Source: Gp13-AA77 sp035949375 (lineage in GTDB: Bacteria > Acidobacteriota > Terriglobia > UBA7540). From it: a DNA stretch of 64,000 nt. Shown in pieces: positions 26,148 through 35,334 of this stretch. The notes beneath the pieces are model-generated. The model saw only the letters and a program-made list of their open reading frames with translations, made no database searches and was not told where the DNA came from. The stretch is from NCBI GenBank assembly GCA_035949375.1, contig DASZIG010000100.1, forward strand, positions 45,837-109,836. Reading direction: 5' to 3'. The translations under genes and the position numbers were made by a program. Every line of letters starts with the position of its first letter. Position 1 is the first letter of the stretch.

Positions 26148-27932
26148 CTAGAGAGCGGATTTGTCGACAATGAAATTCTCGAGCACCAGCAGGTCCATCT
26201 CACTCTTGGAAAAAGTGCTGAAGGCGTTGGCGGGCGTTGTCACAATGGGCTCGCCGCGGAGATTGAACGAGGTGTTCAAGATCACCGGCACTCCCGTAGC
26301 CTGGCCGAAGCGCCCGATCAGGTTGTAGTAGCGCGGGTTCTCCTCGCGGAACACGGTCTGCAGGCGGCCGGTTCCGTCCACGTGGGTGATGGCCGGCAGG
26401 ATCTCTTGCTTGTCCTGCTTTACCGGGACAACGTAGAGCATATACCGCGCCGGATAATGTTTTTCGGGATTGGCAAGCTCAAAGTACTCCCCGGCGCGAT
26501 CCGCCAGCACCGAAGGCGCAAACGGCCGATAGGGCTCCCGGAACTTGATCTTGGCGTTTACGATGTCCTTCATCTCCAGACTGCGAGGATCCGCCAGGAT
26601 GCTGCGGTTCCCGAGTGCGCGCGGACCCCACTCAAACCGGCCCTGGTACCAGCCAATCACCTTCTCATTCGTCAGGCGATCGACCACGCGATCAAGAAGC
26701 TGGTCCTCGTTTTCGTAGACCTCATACGGGATGCGGCTCTTGTCGAGGAATGCCTTGACCTCGCCGGGCGAATATTGCCGGCCCCAGTAAGCGTGGTCCA
26801 TCCGGAACACCCGGGGCTTGCCGAGGAGCGAATTGTAAGCCCAGAGCGCGGCGCCCAGGGCGCCGCCGCTGTCCCCCGCCGCCGGCTGCACGTAGAGCTC
26901 CTCAAAACCCGTCTCGTTCAGGATGCGCGTGTTGGCTACGCTGTTCAGACCCACGCCGCCGGCGATGCAGAGCTTGCTAAGGCCGGTCGTCTTGTGAAGG
27001 CTCTTGGCCATTCCGACCAGCAGTTCTTCCGTGACCTTTTGAATGCTGGCGGCGATATCGGCGTAATGCTGATTCTCCCGGCTGAGCTCCGCGTAATTGG
27101 AAGGCTTGTCCCCGAAATACTTCGGGAACCCTGTGCCGTCCGTGAAAAAGTGGACCTCGGGCTCGCGCGGCGGACCAAACAGCTCCACGAACTTGCCGTT
27201 GAAAGTCTTCTCCGTGGAGTGGTGGAAACAGAAGTAGTCCATGTCCAGCGCGAATGAGCCGTCGCTGTTCTGGCGCACCACCTTCCAGACCTTGTCAACG
27301 TAACGGGGCTGGCCGTAAGGCGCCATCCCCATCACCTTATATTCGCCCTCGTTGACCTGGAAACCCAGGAAGGCGGTGAAGGCGCTATAGAGCAGCCCGA
27401 GAGAGTGCGGGAAGTCCATCTGCTTGATCAGACGAATGTCATTGCCCTTGCCTATCCCGTAGGTAGCCGTCACCCACTCGCCGACGCCATCCACGGTGAG
27501 GATGGCAGCCTCGTTGTAAGGCGAGCACAGGTAGGCGCTGGCAGCGTGCGACAGGTGATGGTCTGAGAACAGGACCTTGTCCTGGCTGACGCCGACTTCA
27601 CTCTCGATGGTGCTTCCGACCCAGAGCTTGTCGAGCATCCAGGTGATCATCGACTCGCGGAAGACCTTCCAGGATTTCGGGTAGGTCTGCAGCGACGTCA
27701 TCAGAATGCGGTCGAGCTTGCGGAAAGGCTTCTCGAAGTACACCACATAGTCGAGGTCCTTGCCGTTGATGCCGCCTTCCTCGAGGCAATACTCGATGGC
27801 GTGCTTCGGGAACTCGTAGTCGTGTTTGATTCGCGAAAAGCGCTCCTCTTCGGCGGCCGCCACCAATTGACCGTCGCGCAGAAGCACAGCTGCGGCGTCG
27901 TGGTAATAACAGGAGATTCCTAAAATGTCCAC
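26148..27932 (-). CDS. NodU/CmcH-family carbamoyltransferase 1
   Basis: A 594-aa protein from a GTG at 27930-27932, with AGAGG upstream and only four bases after the stop of the preceding small gene; a longer in-frame extension overlaps that gene and is rejected. The N-terminal Kae1-like domain starts VDILGISCYYHDAAAVLL and has the metal-binding DHHLSHAAS (His125, 126, 129). The C-terminal domain has GRFEWGPRALGNRSILADP and ILNTSFNLRGEP. The family uses carbamoyl phosphate and ATP, via carbamoyl-AMP, to put O-carbamoyl groups on sugars or antibiotics. In this locus the acceptor is probably a sugar of the exopolysaccharide or its lipid-linked intermediate. Confidence 0.9.
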   Translation of the reverse strand: MDILGISCYYHDAAAVLLRDGQLVAAAEEERFSRIKHDYEFPKHAIEYCLEEGGINGKDLDYVVYFEKPFRKLDRILMTSLQTYPKSWKVFRESMITWMLDKLWVGSTIESEVGVSQDKVLFSDHHLSHAASAYLCSPYNEAAILTVDGVGEWVTATYGIGKGNDIRLIKQMDFPHSLGLLYSAFTAFLGFQVNEGEYKVMGMAPYGQPRYVDKVWKVVRQNSDGSFALDMDYFCFHHSTEKTFNGKFVELFGPPREPEVHFFTDGTGFPKYFGDKPSNYAELSRENQHYADIAASIQKVTEELLVGMAKSLHKTTGLSKLCIAGGVGLNSVANTRILNETGFEELYVQPAAGDSGGALGAALWAYNSLLGKPRVFRMDHAYWGRQYSPGEVKAFLDKSRIPYEVYENEDQLLDRVVDRLTNEKVIGWYQGRFEWGPRALGNRSILADPRSLEMKDIVNAKIKFREPYRPFAPSVLADRAGEYFELANPEKHYPARYMLYVVPVKQDKQEILPAITHVDGTGRLQTVFREENPRYYNLIGRFGQATGVPVILNTSFNLRGEPIVTTPANAFSTFSKSEMDLLVLENFIVDKSAL

Positions 27933-27936
27933 AGGA

Positions 27937-28182
27937 TCACTGCCTCTTGGCCCACTGCATGTCCATAGCTTCTTCGGGAGAATTGATCCAAACAGCCGGT
28001 CGCTTCTTGATGCGGAGAGGGTCCGCAAACAGGCGAGCCAAAACCCCGAAAGGCAGAACAAAAATGGCGTATAGGAGTACGAGAACAACACGGGCCTGGA
28101 AGTTTCCAAGCTTTTTGGCAAAGGGCTCGAGAATGCGCCCGATGCCTCTCAACACGGACCAGATACTCTTAAAAAAACCCAC
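27937..28182 (-). CDS. small membrane protein of the SxtJ type, paired with carbamoyltransferase
   Basis: An 81-aa protein from a GTG at 28180-28182, preceded by AGGGGGATTT. One or two hydrophobic helices (about residues 29-50, ARVVLVLLYAIFVLPFGVLA) are flanked by basic residues, and the tail is polar with EEAMDMQWAKRQ. Small proteins of this kind are found beside NodU-type carbamoyltransferases in polysaccharide and saxitoxin-like loci (SxtJ family). Its stop is four bases before the carbamoyltransferase 1 start, so translation is likely coupled. A membrane anchor or adaptor role is inference. The start region contains a run of seven T. Confidence 0.68.
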   Translation of the reverse strand: MGFFKSIWSVLRGIGRILEPFAKKLGNFQARVVLVLLYAIFVLPFGVLARLFADPLRIKKRPAVWINSPEEAMDMQWAKRQ

Positions 28183-28400
28183 AAATCCCCCTTCGAAAGG
28201 TCACTCCGAAACCCTTCAGTTCTCAACCTCTGAGCCCGCTCACTCCGCCTCAGGCACTCCTTGGGGAAGCGCGGGATGGGAAGCGCGGACGTTCGGGCCA
28301 CTTCCACGCTACTTTGCCGCGTTGAATGGCTTTCCGGTCTTTTGCCGGAGTCTCGGTTAGATCCTTAGAACCGTCCGCTAAACGAGTTGCCGGCAGATGG

Positions 28401-28580
28401 CTAAAACAGCGTATAGATGAAGGGCGCAATCACCGAGCTCTGTGCCAGGATCATAAACACACCCAGGCCCAGCAACACCACGATCATGGGGACCAGCCAC
28501 CAGCGCTTGCCTCGCCAGAAGAATCCCAACAACTGCCCGGCAATTCCAAGCCTGCTCTTCGCCGTGTGGAGAAAACCCAT
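28401..28580 (-). CDS. 59-aa single-span membrane protein of the DUF5989 type
   Basis: ATG at 28578-28580 with GGGAGGGG just upstream fixes the start and gives 59 residues. The sequence has a basic/aromatic interfacial stretch (FFWRGKRWWLVP), one strong transmembrane helix (MIVVLLGLGVFMILA) and the ending SSVIAPFIYTLF, the conserved C-terminus of the DUF5989 family. Such mini-proteins recur next to carbamoyltransferases in exopolysaccharide loci. Here it lies between carbamoyltransferase 2 (upstream) and the SxtJ-type protein (downstream), all on one strand. It probably anchors the soluble transferase at the membrane; this is not demonstrated. Confidence 0.7.
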   Translation of the reverse strand: MGFLHTAKSRLGIAGQLLGFFWRGKRWWLVPMIVVLLGLGVFMILAQSSVIAPFIYTLF

Positions 28581-28842
28581 AACCCCTCCCTGAGATTTCA
28601 GACCGGAGTTCGTGCGACCACCCGAACCGGTCTCGGTGTACAATCTGACCGCGCACTCGGCGGAGGCCGCCGGAGCAAATCCGATCAGACTGACTTCATA
28701 TCTGAGTTGAATACTCTACCATATCGGGTGCTGTTTGTATACTCGTACTGCCTTAGTGAATACACCGTTTTGGCACATCGCCGGGCGACATGAGGCCCGA
28801 CGCGGGCAGCCCGTCGATATCAGACGCACTCCGCGTTCCGCC

Positions 28843-30531
28843 TCAAGGCTTCACCACTAGAAAGTTTCCAAGCACCAGCGCGTCGATTCCCGAACAGTAG
28901 AAGCTCCGGATGGCATCACGCGGATCGCAAACCAGGGGCTCGCCGAACAGGTTAAACGAGGTATTCACCAGCACCGGTGCAGGAGAGCTTTCGCCGAATC
29001 TCCGCAGCAGGCTCCAGAACCGCGGGTTCACCTGCCTCTCCACGATGTGGACCCGGGCTGCTCCGCCGTTGAAGCAGAAGCGTTCCAATTCCCGCGGGCC
29101 GCTCCGCAGATTCCCGATCGACGACATGAAGCGGCAGTTCGAGGTGCAATCAAACAGGCGCTCCGCGTCCTCGACGGGGACTGAAAGACCGAAAGGGTGA
29201 AAATCCTCGCGGCGCTTGACGTACCGGTTCAAGTTCTCGGTGACAAAAGGCGAGAACGGCGAGGCCACGATGCTGCGATTTCCAAGCGCGCGGTGCCCGA
29301 ACTCCAATCGACCCTGACACCAGGCCACGATCTTGTCATCCTGGAGCAATCGAACCGTCTCCTCAAGCAATTGCCTTTCGCTCGGCAGGTAACGATAGAT
29401 GGTCTTGCAGTTGTCGAGCACCGCCTTGATCTCCTCTTCTTCGAGGCGGGGTCCGAGGTACAGGTGCGTCAGCGCCTGCCTGGCGAGATCGGGCTTGAGC
29501 CGGCGTCGCGCGAGGTATGCTGCGCCCAGAGCGCAACCCGGGTTCCCAGCCACCGGCTGAACGAAAACGCGCTCGAATCCGGTTCGCTTCTCAAGCGAAC
29601 GCGCCAGCATGACGTTCAGGAAGAGTCCACCTGCCACGGCGAGGTTCGTGGTGCCTGTCTTGAGGCGCCAGGCCTCGGCCAGTTCCGTCACCGTTTCTTC
29701 CACAAACTCCTGGGCGCTGCGGGCGATATCAGCCCGGAGGCGTCCCTGGTGGGCGGCATCGGGTTCGGCGATGCCCAACTCGCGGGTGATCTCGGGCGCA
29801 AAGATCGCGCGGCCGGCCGGACCGGTGGTCACGAACTGCAGATTGAGCGTGGGAATTCCGTCGGGACCGCGTGAAAACAGTTTGCGAAAAACGGGCACAA
29901 AGCCGGGCGAGCCCTCTTTGCTCATCCATTGCACTTTGTGTTCATCGCGCCCCGGGCGGAAGCCGAGCAGTTCGGTCACACGCGAATAGAACCAGCCGAG
30001 AGAACTCGGAAAGCGCATGGGCCGGAGCGCCTTGAGCCGCGCACCCTCGCCGATCGCCAGGAGACCTGACCACATGTCTCCGCACTGATCGAGCGTCAAG
30101 ACGAGAGCGCGATCAAAATCGGAAGGATAGAAGGCGCTGGCAGCGTGGCAAAGGTGGTGTTCGAAGTTGACCACGGGAACAGCCGAGCCGGCGACGGCTC
30201 GAAACATGCGCAATTGCTCCAGCTTCCAGAAGAGATCGTCTTGCGATCCGCGGACGCCCCTGCCGCCGCTGGCAGGCTCGGCAAAGGCATTCCACTGACC
30301 GCCTTCGTCTCTCAGCCAGGCGCGCTTGGGGCGGCAGGCGACGCCGACGAGCGATAGCGAAGAGATCCGTACCTTAGCCTCGGCCAGGCAGCGATCGATC
30401 GCCATCTGTGGAATACCGGAAGCCGGCGTCCGGCTCAGCTTTTCCTCTTCGAGGGCCGCAATCGGCCCTTCGGCGCCGAGTAGTGCCGCGGCCGTGTCGT
30501 GTTCGAGGTCGGAAATGCCCAGTACCAGCAT
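28843..30531 (-). CDS. NodU/CmcH-family carbamoyltransferase 2
   Basis: A 562-aa protein starting at ATG 30529-30531 (MLVLGISDLEHDTAAALL), which aligns with the start of carbamoyltransferase 1. It has FEHHLCHAASA with His125, 126 and 129 in the same positions, then LTLDQCGDMWSGL. The C-terminal domain has GRLEFGHRALGNRSIVASP and VLVNTSFNLFGEP. Both catalytic domains therefore look intact. Overall identity to carbamoyltransferase 1 is moderate, and the middle region differs (a short KVQWMSKEGSP segment), so the two probably modify different acceptors or positions. It is the first gene of a four-gene block with the two mini-membrane proteins. Confidence 0.9.
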   Translation of the reverse strand: MLVLGISDLEHDTAAALLGAEGPIAALEEEKLSRTPASGIPQMAIDRCLAEAKVRISSLSLVGVACRPKRAWLRDEGGQWNAFAEPASGGRGVRGSQDDLFWKLEQLRMFRAVAGSAVPVVNFEHHLCHAASAFYPSDFDRALVLTLDQCGDMWSGLLAIGEGARLKALRPMRFPSSLGWFYSRVTELLGFRPGRDEHKVQWMSKEGSPGFVPVFRKLFSRGPDGIPTLNLQFVTTGPAGRAIFAPEITRELGIAEPDAAHQGRLRADIARSAQEFVEETVTELAEAWRLKTGTTNLAVAGGLFLNVMLARSLEKRTGFERVFVQPVAGNPGCALGAAYLARRRLKPDLARQALTHLYLGPRLEEEEIKAVLDNCKTIYRYLPSERQLLEETVRLLQDDKIVAWCQGRLEFGHRALGNRSIVASPFSPFVTENLNRYVKRREDFHPFGLSVPVEDAERLFDCTSNCRFMSSIGNLRSGPRELERFCFNGGAARVHIVERQVNPRFWSLLRRFGESSPAPVLVNTSFNLFGEPLVCDPRDAIRSFYCSGIDALVLGNFLVVKP

Positions 30532-30687
30532 AGCTTTCAGGAAATTCAGGGGTGGCCCGCCGCACGGCCTGTCGCGCTGAAAGCGCGCCAACCGCAGGTC
30601 TCACCACCCTTCACGCCGGGATTGGCAAGGTCCGATCGAGCGGGCCTTGCGGCCGAAGGATGCGAGATTCACTCGAGGCCGGCGCTG

Positions 30688-31971
30688 CTACGGCGAACCT
30701 GCGGGAGCCGCCATCACCCCGGGCAGCGATTGCGCGAGCGCCGCCGCCACGCGCTCCGTGCCGCGTTCGTTCATGTGCGCGTGATCGATGAAGAAGGGGC
30801 TGATGTCGAAACTGTCCGGCTCACCGGCCGCGAGAGCGTCCTTGCTGCGAAGGAGCGGGATGCCATTCTTCTGCGCGTACTCGGCGAACTGTACCTGAAG
30901 CAGCCCCTGGTCGTCGTACTTGTGCGTCCGGCCGTCGAATCCGGCGAAGAGCAGGAACACGGGCTGGACGTTGTGAGCGCGCAGGTCGGACACAAAGCGG
31001 TCGAGAAACTGATTGTAGAGCGAGGTGGCTTCGGTCTCGGAGAGCTTGGTGAAGTTCGTGCCGGGAACCAGCTTTCCTTTGATGCGATCGTAGTAGTGCC
31101 GCGCCCAGTTCTCTACCACCAGGGTGTAAAGCGCAATGCTGCGAAGCTGGTTCTTCTGCTTCACCCGTGCGGCAAACTGGGCCTTGGCCGCCTCATCGTT
31201 GCCGAAGGACAGCATCCCGATCCCGCCCTCGTTAAAGCTGTATCCCACGATGACGACCTTCGGACGGATCCCAAGGTCCCACAGGTAGAGAAATTTCGCA
31301 TCCTCAAGAGCGATCGGGTAGGCGTCTACGCCGCCATTGAGCACCGCATAGCGGCCCGGGGAGCTCTGGTCGAAGTCCTTCTGAAGGTCGGCCGCATAGG
31401 TGTGATTGTCATCCACGCCGTAGCCGTAGGTCACCGAATCGCCAAGGCACAGAATGGTGGGGTTGCCTTCCTGCAGGGCGCTCGCAGGCACCGGCCCTCC
31501 ACGCAGGCCATAGCTGTCGATGCTGGACGGCGTCAGCGTGATCTTCTCCATGTACTTCTGATTGGGAATCGGGGTGAACAACAGGTTGCCGTGCCGCTCG
31601 TATATCAAGGCCCGGTGATAGCTGCGCATGCGGAGTGCAAACTCGACCACACCGAGAGCCAGCAAGATGAGGACGATCGAACGCACGTAAGGAGAAAAGA
31701 AAATCCGGCCGGCGGGCTTCTTCACCGAGGGATCCTCGGACAACGAGCGCGCGACGTAGGGAATATAGCCGAAAGTCTTGTCGAGGGTTACGATGGCGTA
31801 GCCGATGTACACGAGCGCCAGCAGCGGAACGATATTGAGCCAGTCGTACTGGATTCCCGGGATCCATTCCCGGCTGAAGATCACGAGCAGCAGCGCCACG
31901 ACGAAAAGCACGCTGCGGAGCTTCCCGTGCCGCTCTGTGGTCGGAGTGCTCGCTGTCAGTATTTCGGCCAT
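30688..31971 (-). CDS. membrane-anchored SGNH/GDSL hydrolase-like protein
   Basis: A 427-aa protein from ATG 31971. Three hydrophobic segments (about residues 20-33, 46-63, 96-113) precede an extracytoplasmic SGNH domain. Block I is ILCLGDSVTYGYGVDDNHTY (catalytic Ser179), block II is around NGGVDAYPI and block V is IDHAHMNERG (Asp396 and His399). This architecture resembles AlgJ/AlgX-like or PatB-like O-acyl transfer and deacetylation proteins. A role in adding or removing O-acyl groups on the exported glycan is likely but unproven. It lies between the WecB-like gene and the carbamoyltransferases, in the decorating-enzyme block. Confidence 0.78.
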   Translation of the reverse strand: MAEILTASTPTTERHGKLRSVLFVVALLLVIFSREWIPGIQYDWLNIVPLLALVYIGYAIVTLDKTFGYIPYVARSLSEDPSVKKPAGRIFFSPYVRSIVLILLALGVVEFALRMRSYHRALIYERHGNLLFTPIPNQKYMEKITLTPSSIDSYGLRGGPVPASALQEGNPTILCLGDSVTYGYGVDDNHTYAADLQKDFDQSSPGRYAVLNGGVDAYPIALEDAKFLYLWDLGIRPKVVIVGYSFNEGGIGMLSFGNDEAAKAQFAARVKQKNQLRSIALYTLVVENWARHYYDRIKGKLVPGTNFTKLSETEATSLYNQFLDRFVSDLRAHNVQPVFLLFAGFDGRTHKYDDQGLLQVQFAEYAQKNGIPLLRSKDALAAGEPDSFDISPFFIDHAHMNERGTERVAAALAQSLPGVMAAPAGSP

Positions 31972-32069
31972 CGATCGTTAAGCCTCCCGAGATCAGATTC
32001 GCCGTGCGCGGGGTTGCGGCGCAGGGCGAGAGCCAGTGTCAGTCCGTTGGAAAACAGAGATTCGGCCGC

Positions 32070-32873
32070 CTATCCGTAAAGCAGCTCCTGTTGCGGTGAC
32101 GTACCGTCGGTCGAAGGACGGGAAATGTGGATCATCTGCAGAGCCAGGAGCGTGAGATAGGCCGGATTCAGAAAAATATAGCGCCGCCACAAACGCTTGG
32201 GTTCCGCTCCGAGCCGGAACAGCCATTCGAGGCCCCGGTCTTGCATCCACTTCGGCGCTTGCGGAACTTCGCCGGCGAAAAACGGAAAGGCCGCTCCCAC
32301 CGCCAGCACGGGCATGGAAAGCTCGTCCCGAAACTCGTAAGCCCACACTTCCTGCCGGGGACAACCCAGGCCCGCGAAAGTAATCGTGGCGCCCGAGCTC
32401 CGGATGCGCTGCACCAACTCCGCCTTCTCGGCGGCATTCAAACGCCGGAATCGCGAAGGCTCCATCCCGGCAATGATCAGGGCGGGGAAACGCTCCAACA
32501 GGAATTTCCTCATTCTCGCAAGCACATCCGGCGTGCTCCCATAAAAATAAACCGGCAGCCCTTCCTCCGCCGCGCGACGGCAGACCTTCAGCGTCAGGTT
32601 GGGGCCGTAGACGCGGTCCGGCAGCGCCGTAGCGTACATCAGATTCAAGGCCCAGCGCACCGGATGGCCGTCCGGGACCAGCAGATCAAAATGGTTGAGC
32701 CGGTACTTTTGCTCGCGGTTGCTGACCCCGGTCATCAGGCCATGAACCGCCAGGGCCGAGATGGCCGCTCCGCGCCGATCCTGCGCCGCCCGGATCACAA
32801 AATCGACGGCGGCTTCGTAGTCGACCGCGCTCATCAAGATGCCGAGCACGTTCCGTTTGCCTTTGTCGATCAT
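32070..32873 (-). CDS. WecB/TagA/CpsF family glycosyltransferase (GT26)
   Basis: A 267-aa protein. I chose ATG 32871-32873, which overlaps the stop of the upstream epimerase by four bases (ATGA), a typical coupled start. Signatures: LLVPDGHPVRWALN, VYGPNLTLKVCRRA, YFYGSTPDVLARM, ITFAGLGCPRQEVWA and VGAAFPFFAGEVPQAPKWMQ with GLEWLFRL. The family transfers N-acetylmannosamine (ManNAc or its uronate) to a lipid-linked GlcNAc on the cytoplasmic face, although capsule members use other sugars. The Asp of PDG acts as base in characterised members and is present. Confidence 0.88.
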   Translation of the reverse strand: MIDKGKRNVLGILMSAVDYEAAVDFVIRAAQDRRGAAISALAVHGLMTGVSNREQKYRLNHFDLLVPDGHPVRWALNLMYATALPDRVYGPNLTLKVCRRAAEEGLPVYFYGSTPDVLARMRKFLLERFPALIIAGMEPSRFRRLNAAEKAELVQRIRSSGATITFAGLGCPRQEVWAYEFRDELSMPVLAVGAAFPFFAGEVPQAPKWMQDRGLEWLFRLGAEPKRLWRRYIFLNPAYLTLLALQMIHISRPSTDGTSPQQELLYG

Positions 32874-33937
32874 GCCGCAGCCCAGCGTTCCCGGTTCAGC
32901 TCGTAAATCTCTTCCAGAATCCCGGGGACGTCGTATTCCAGCTTCCAGTCCGGGTAGTGCGACTGGAACCGTGCCAGATCGCCGATCCACCAGATGTGAT
33001 CGCCCACCCGGTTCTCGTCCACATACTTCCAGTTCAGTTTGCGCCCGGAGATCTTCTCGCAGAGGTCAATCGCCTCGAGCATCGAGCAATTGCTGAAGCG
33101 TCCGCCGCCCATATTGTAAACCTCGCCTGGGCGCGGATTTTTTGCGAATTCGTGGAAGGCGCGGATGAGGTCGGCACTGTGGATATTATCGCGCACCTGC
33201 TTGCGCTTATATCCGAAGATGGTGTAGGGCGTGCCGGTGACAGCGCACTTCATGAGGTAAGCCAGGAACCCGTGCAGCTGGGTGCCGGAGTGATTGGGAC
33301 CGGTCAGACAGCCGCCGCGGAAGCAACCGGTCCGCATGCCGAAATAACGGCCGTATTCCTGAACCAGGACGTCGGCCGCCACCTTGGAAGCTCCGAACAG
33401 GCTGTGCAGGCATTGATCGATCGACATGGTTTCGGGAATGCCCTGACGATACTCGTGGTTGGGCTCAATCTCCCACCGGGTCTCGAGCTCTACCAGCGGC
33501 AGGCGATTCGGGGTATCGCCGTAAACCTTGTTGGTGGACATGAAGATGAACGCCGCCTCAGGCACGAACTTGCGTGTCGCCTCGAGCAGAACCGAAGTGC
33601 CGTTGGCATTCACGGTAAAATCCACCAGCGGGGCGCGCGCGGCCCAATCGTGCGAGGGTTGCGCGGCGGTGTGGACGACAAGGGTGATCGCCTTCCCGTA
33701 GCGTTCGAAGACGCGGTTGACCTCAGCTTCATTGCGGATGTCGGCCGGGTAATGGGTGTAGCCGCGTACGTTGCGCACCAGTCGGTCACGAACCCAGTCC
33801 GTGGAAGCCTCCGGACCGAAGAACTCCGCCCGCATGCCGTTGTCAATCCCGGCCACGTCCATGCCCAGACCGGCAAAGTAGGTGACAGCTTCCGAACCTA
33901 CCAAACCCGCCGAGCCCGTAATCACGGCGACACTCAT
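32870..33937 (-). CDS. NAD-dependent epimerase of the CDP-paratose 2-epimerase type, catalytic Tyr replaced by Phe
   Basis: A 355-aa extended SDR from ATG 33937. Rossmann loop VITGSAGLVGSEAV, VVHTAAQPSHDWAAR, IFMSTNKVYGDTPN and FRGGCLTGPNHSG are typical of TyvE/RfbE-like enzymes that act on CDP-sugars. At the usual YxxxK site the sequence reads HSLFGASKVAAD, so Phe stands where the catalytic Tyr is expected while the Lys is kept. Either another residue supplies the acid/base or the chemistry is altered. The rest of the fold is complete, so it is not a decayed gene. It overlaps the WecB-like gene by four bases. Confidence 0.78.
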   Translation of the reverse strand: MSVAVITGSAGLVGSEAVTYFAGLGMDVAGIDNGMRAEFFGPEASTDWVRDRLVRNVRGYTHYPADIRNEAEVNRVFERYGKAITLVVHTAAQPSHDWAARAPLVDFTVNANGTSVLLEATRKFVPEAAFIFMSTNKVYGDTPNRLPLVELETRWEIEPNHEYRQGIPETMSIDQCLHSLFGASKVAADVLVQEYGRYFGMRTGCFRGGCLTGPNHSGTQLHGFLAYLMKCAVTGTPYTIFGYKRKQVRDNIHSADLIRAFHEFAKNPRPGEVYNMGGGRFSNCSMLEAIDLCEKISGRKLNWKYVDENRVGDHIWWIGDLARFQSHYPDWKLEYDVPGILEEIYELNRERWAAA

Positions 33938-33982
33938 AGTTGAGCCATTCCTCGAAAATTGAACTGGCGGCCGCGGGGCGCG

Positions 33983-35182
33983 TCAGCCGGCAGCCACGGC
34001 ACCGCGTTTGCGGGTAATCGCCCAGTTATAGATCTCCATCAGGAGTGGGTGATTCCTCTCCGCCGTATACTTTGTCTCAAACTCGCGCCTCGCCTCGCCG
34101 CCCATCCGGCGCATCTCGTCGGGACGTTGCCACGCCCAAGCCACCCGCGCCGCCAATGCCTCTGCGTCCCCAGGCGGGAAATGGAGTCCAGTGCGATGGT
34201 CTTCGACAATCTCTTCCATCGCTCCCATGCGCGAGCAGATCACGGGGGTGCCGCAGGCGAAGGCCTCGCAGATCGTTACCGGAAACCCCTCGTACCACTC
34301 ACTCGGAAACACCAGAAATCGCGCCCCTTGAAGCAACGCCAGGGTCTCCTCGCGCGGCATCTGGCCGAGAAACTCGACGTGACCGAGCCCGTAGGTCCGG
34401 GCCTGCTCCTGCAGGGCCTGCTGCTCGGGCCCGCTGCCGGCAATCTTCAGCGGCACCGGCTGATCGAGCTTTCCCCACGCCTCCAACATGGTAGCGGCGC
34501 GCTTTTCCGGTGACAATCGTCCGACAAACATTGCATAGTCACGGGTGGCGCCGCCCTCCCCCGGGTCGGGATCGACAAAATTCGGCTTGACCATCACCCG
34601 GTCCGCCGGAAGCCCGCCCTCGATCAGCTTGCGCCGGCCGAAGGGCGTCACGGCGATGAATCCATCCACATTGCCGGGCCAGGTCTTGAGCACCCGGTTG
34701 ACCTTGATCATCGCGGCCACTACCGTCGTGTCCCGCCGCGAGCCGTGATAGCAGCCGTGCCGGATTCCCTCCCAGAGGCTGTGCTCCAGGCAGTCCTCGC
34801 AAACCTTGCCGTCGCGAAAGAAAACCGCCACCGGACAAAAGAGCCGGTAGTTCTGAAGGGTCTGCACCACGGGCACACCGAGCTCCTGGCAAGCCGAGAA
34901 AATCGAGGTCGAGATCGTGAAAAAAGTGTTGTGGACGTGAACCAGGTCCGGGCGCTCATCCTGAAGCAGCGTGCGGAACTCCCGGCCGCTCTTCGCGTTC
35001 CAAATAATGTCGAGCGGCGCGCGGAGGTGTGCCCAGGCGCCTGCCTTCTCGATCTCCTTATTGCTCCGTTGGTAGGCAACGACCGCGTGACCGAACCTCG
35101 TCAGTAAGCGGCATTCCTGCTCAAAGGTGGCGTCCTCTCCCCCCCGCTGCTGGTAGTAGTTGTGGACAACCAGAACCTTCAC
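33983..35182 (-). CDS. glycosyltransferase family 4
   Basis: A 399-aa protein from a GTG at 35180-35182, with AAGGGAAATT upstream. N-terminal: VLVVHNYYQQRGGEDATFEQE, LVHVHNTFFTIS and TLQNYRLFCPVAVFFRDG with a CEDCLEHS cysteine pair found in many GT4 capsule enzymes. C-terminal: AMFVGRLSPEKRAATMLEAW, KIAGSGPE and FPSEWYEGFPVTICEAFACG (EX7E). It adds a sugar during repeat-unit assembly. Donor unknown. It is 45 bases upstream of the epimerase gene on the same strand. Confidence 0.87.
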   Translation of the reverse strand: MKVLVVHNYYQQRGGEDATFEQECRLLTRFGHAVVAYQRSNKEIEKAGAWAHLRAPLDIIWNAKSGREFRTLLQDERPDLVHVHNTFFTISTSIFSACQELGVPVVQTLQNYRLFCPVAVFFRDGKVCEDCLEHSLWEGIRHGCYHGSRRDTTVVAAMIKVNRVLKTWPGNVDGFIAVTPFGRRKLIEGGLPADRVMVKPNFVDPDPGEGGATRDYAMFVGRLSPEKRAATMLEAWGKLDQPVPLKIAGSGPEQQALQEQARTYGLGHVEFLGQMPREETLALLQGARFLVFPSEWYEGFPVTICEAFACGTPVICSRMGAMEEIVEDHRTGLHFPPGDAEALAARVAWAWQRPDEMRRMGGEARREFETKYTAERNHPLLMEIYNWAITRKRGAVAAG

Positions 35183-35334
35183 AATTTCCCTTGCTGGAGC
35201 GCCGGAGCGCGGAGCCCTCGCTCAGACTCCGACTCGCTCTTCTGCTGGGGATCCGGATGAGAACCCGCGCTTCGCAGACAAGTTGAGCTTTTGTCGGCCG
35301 ACCGGGGTCGCTGGACCGCGCGCTCCCCCGGGGA

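Noticed and set aside
30499..32079. A 526-codon plus-strand frame
   Set aside because: Antisense to the SGNH hydrolase gene and the start of carbamoyltransferase 2; no motif and no ribosome-binding site.
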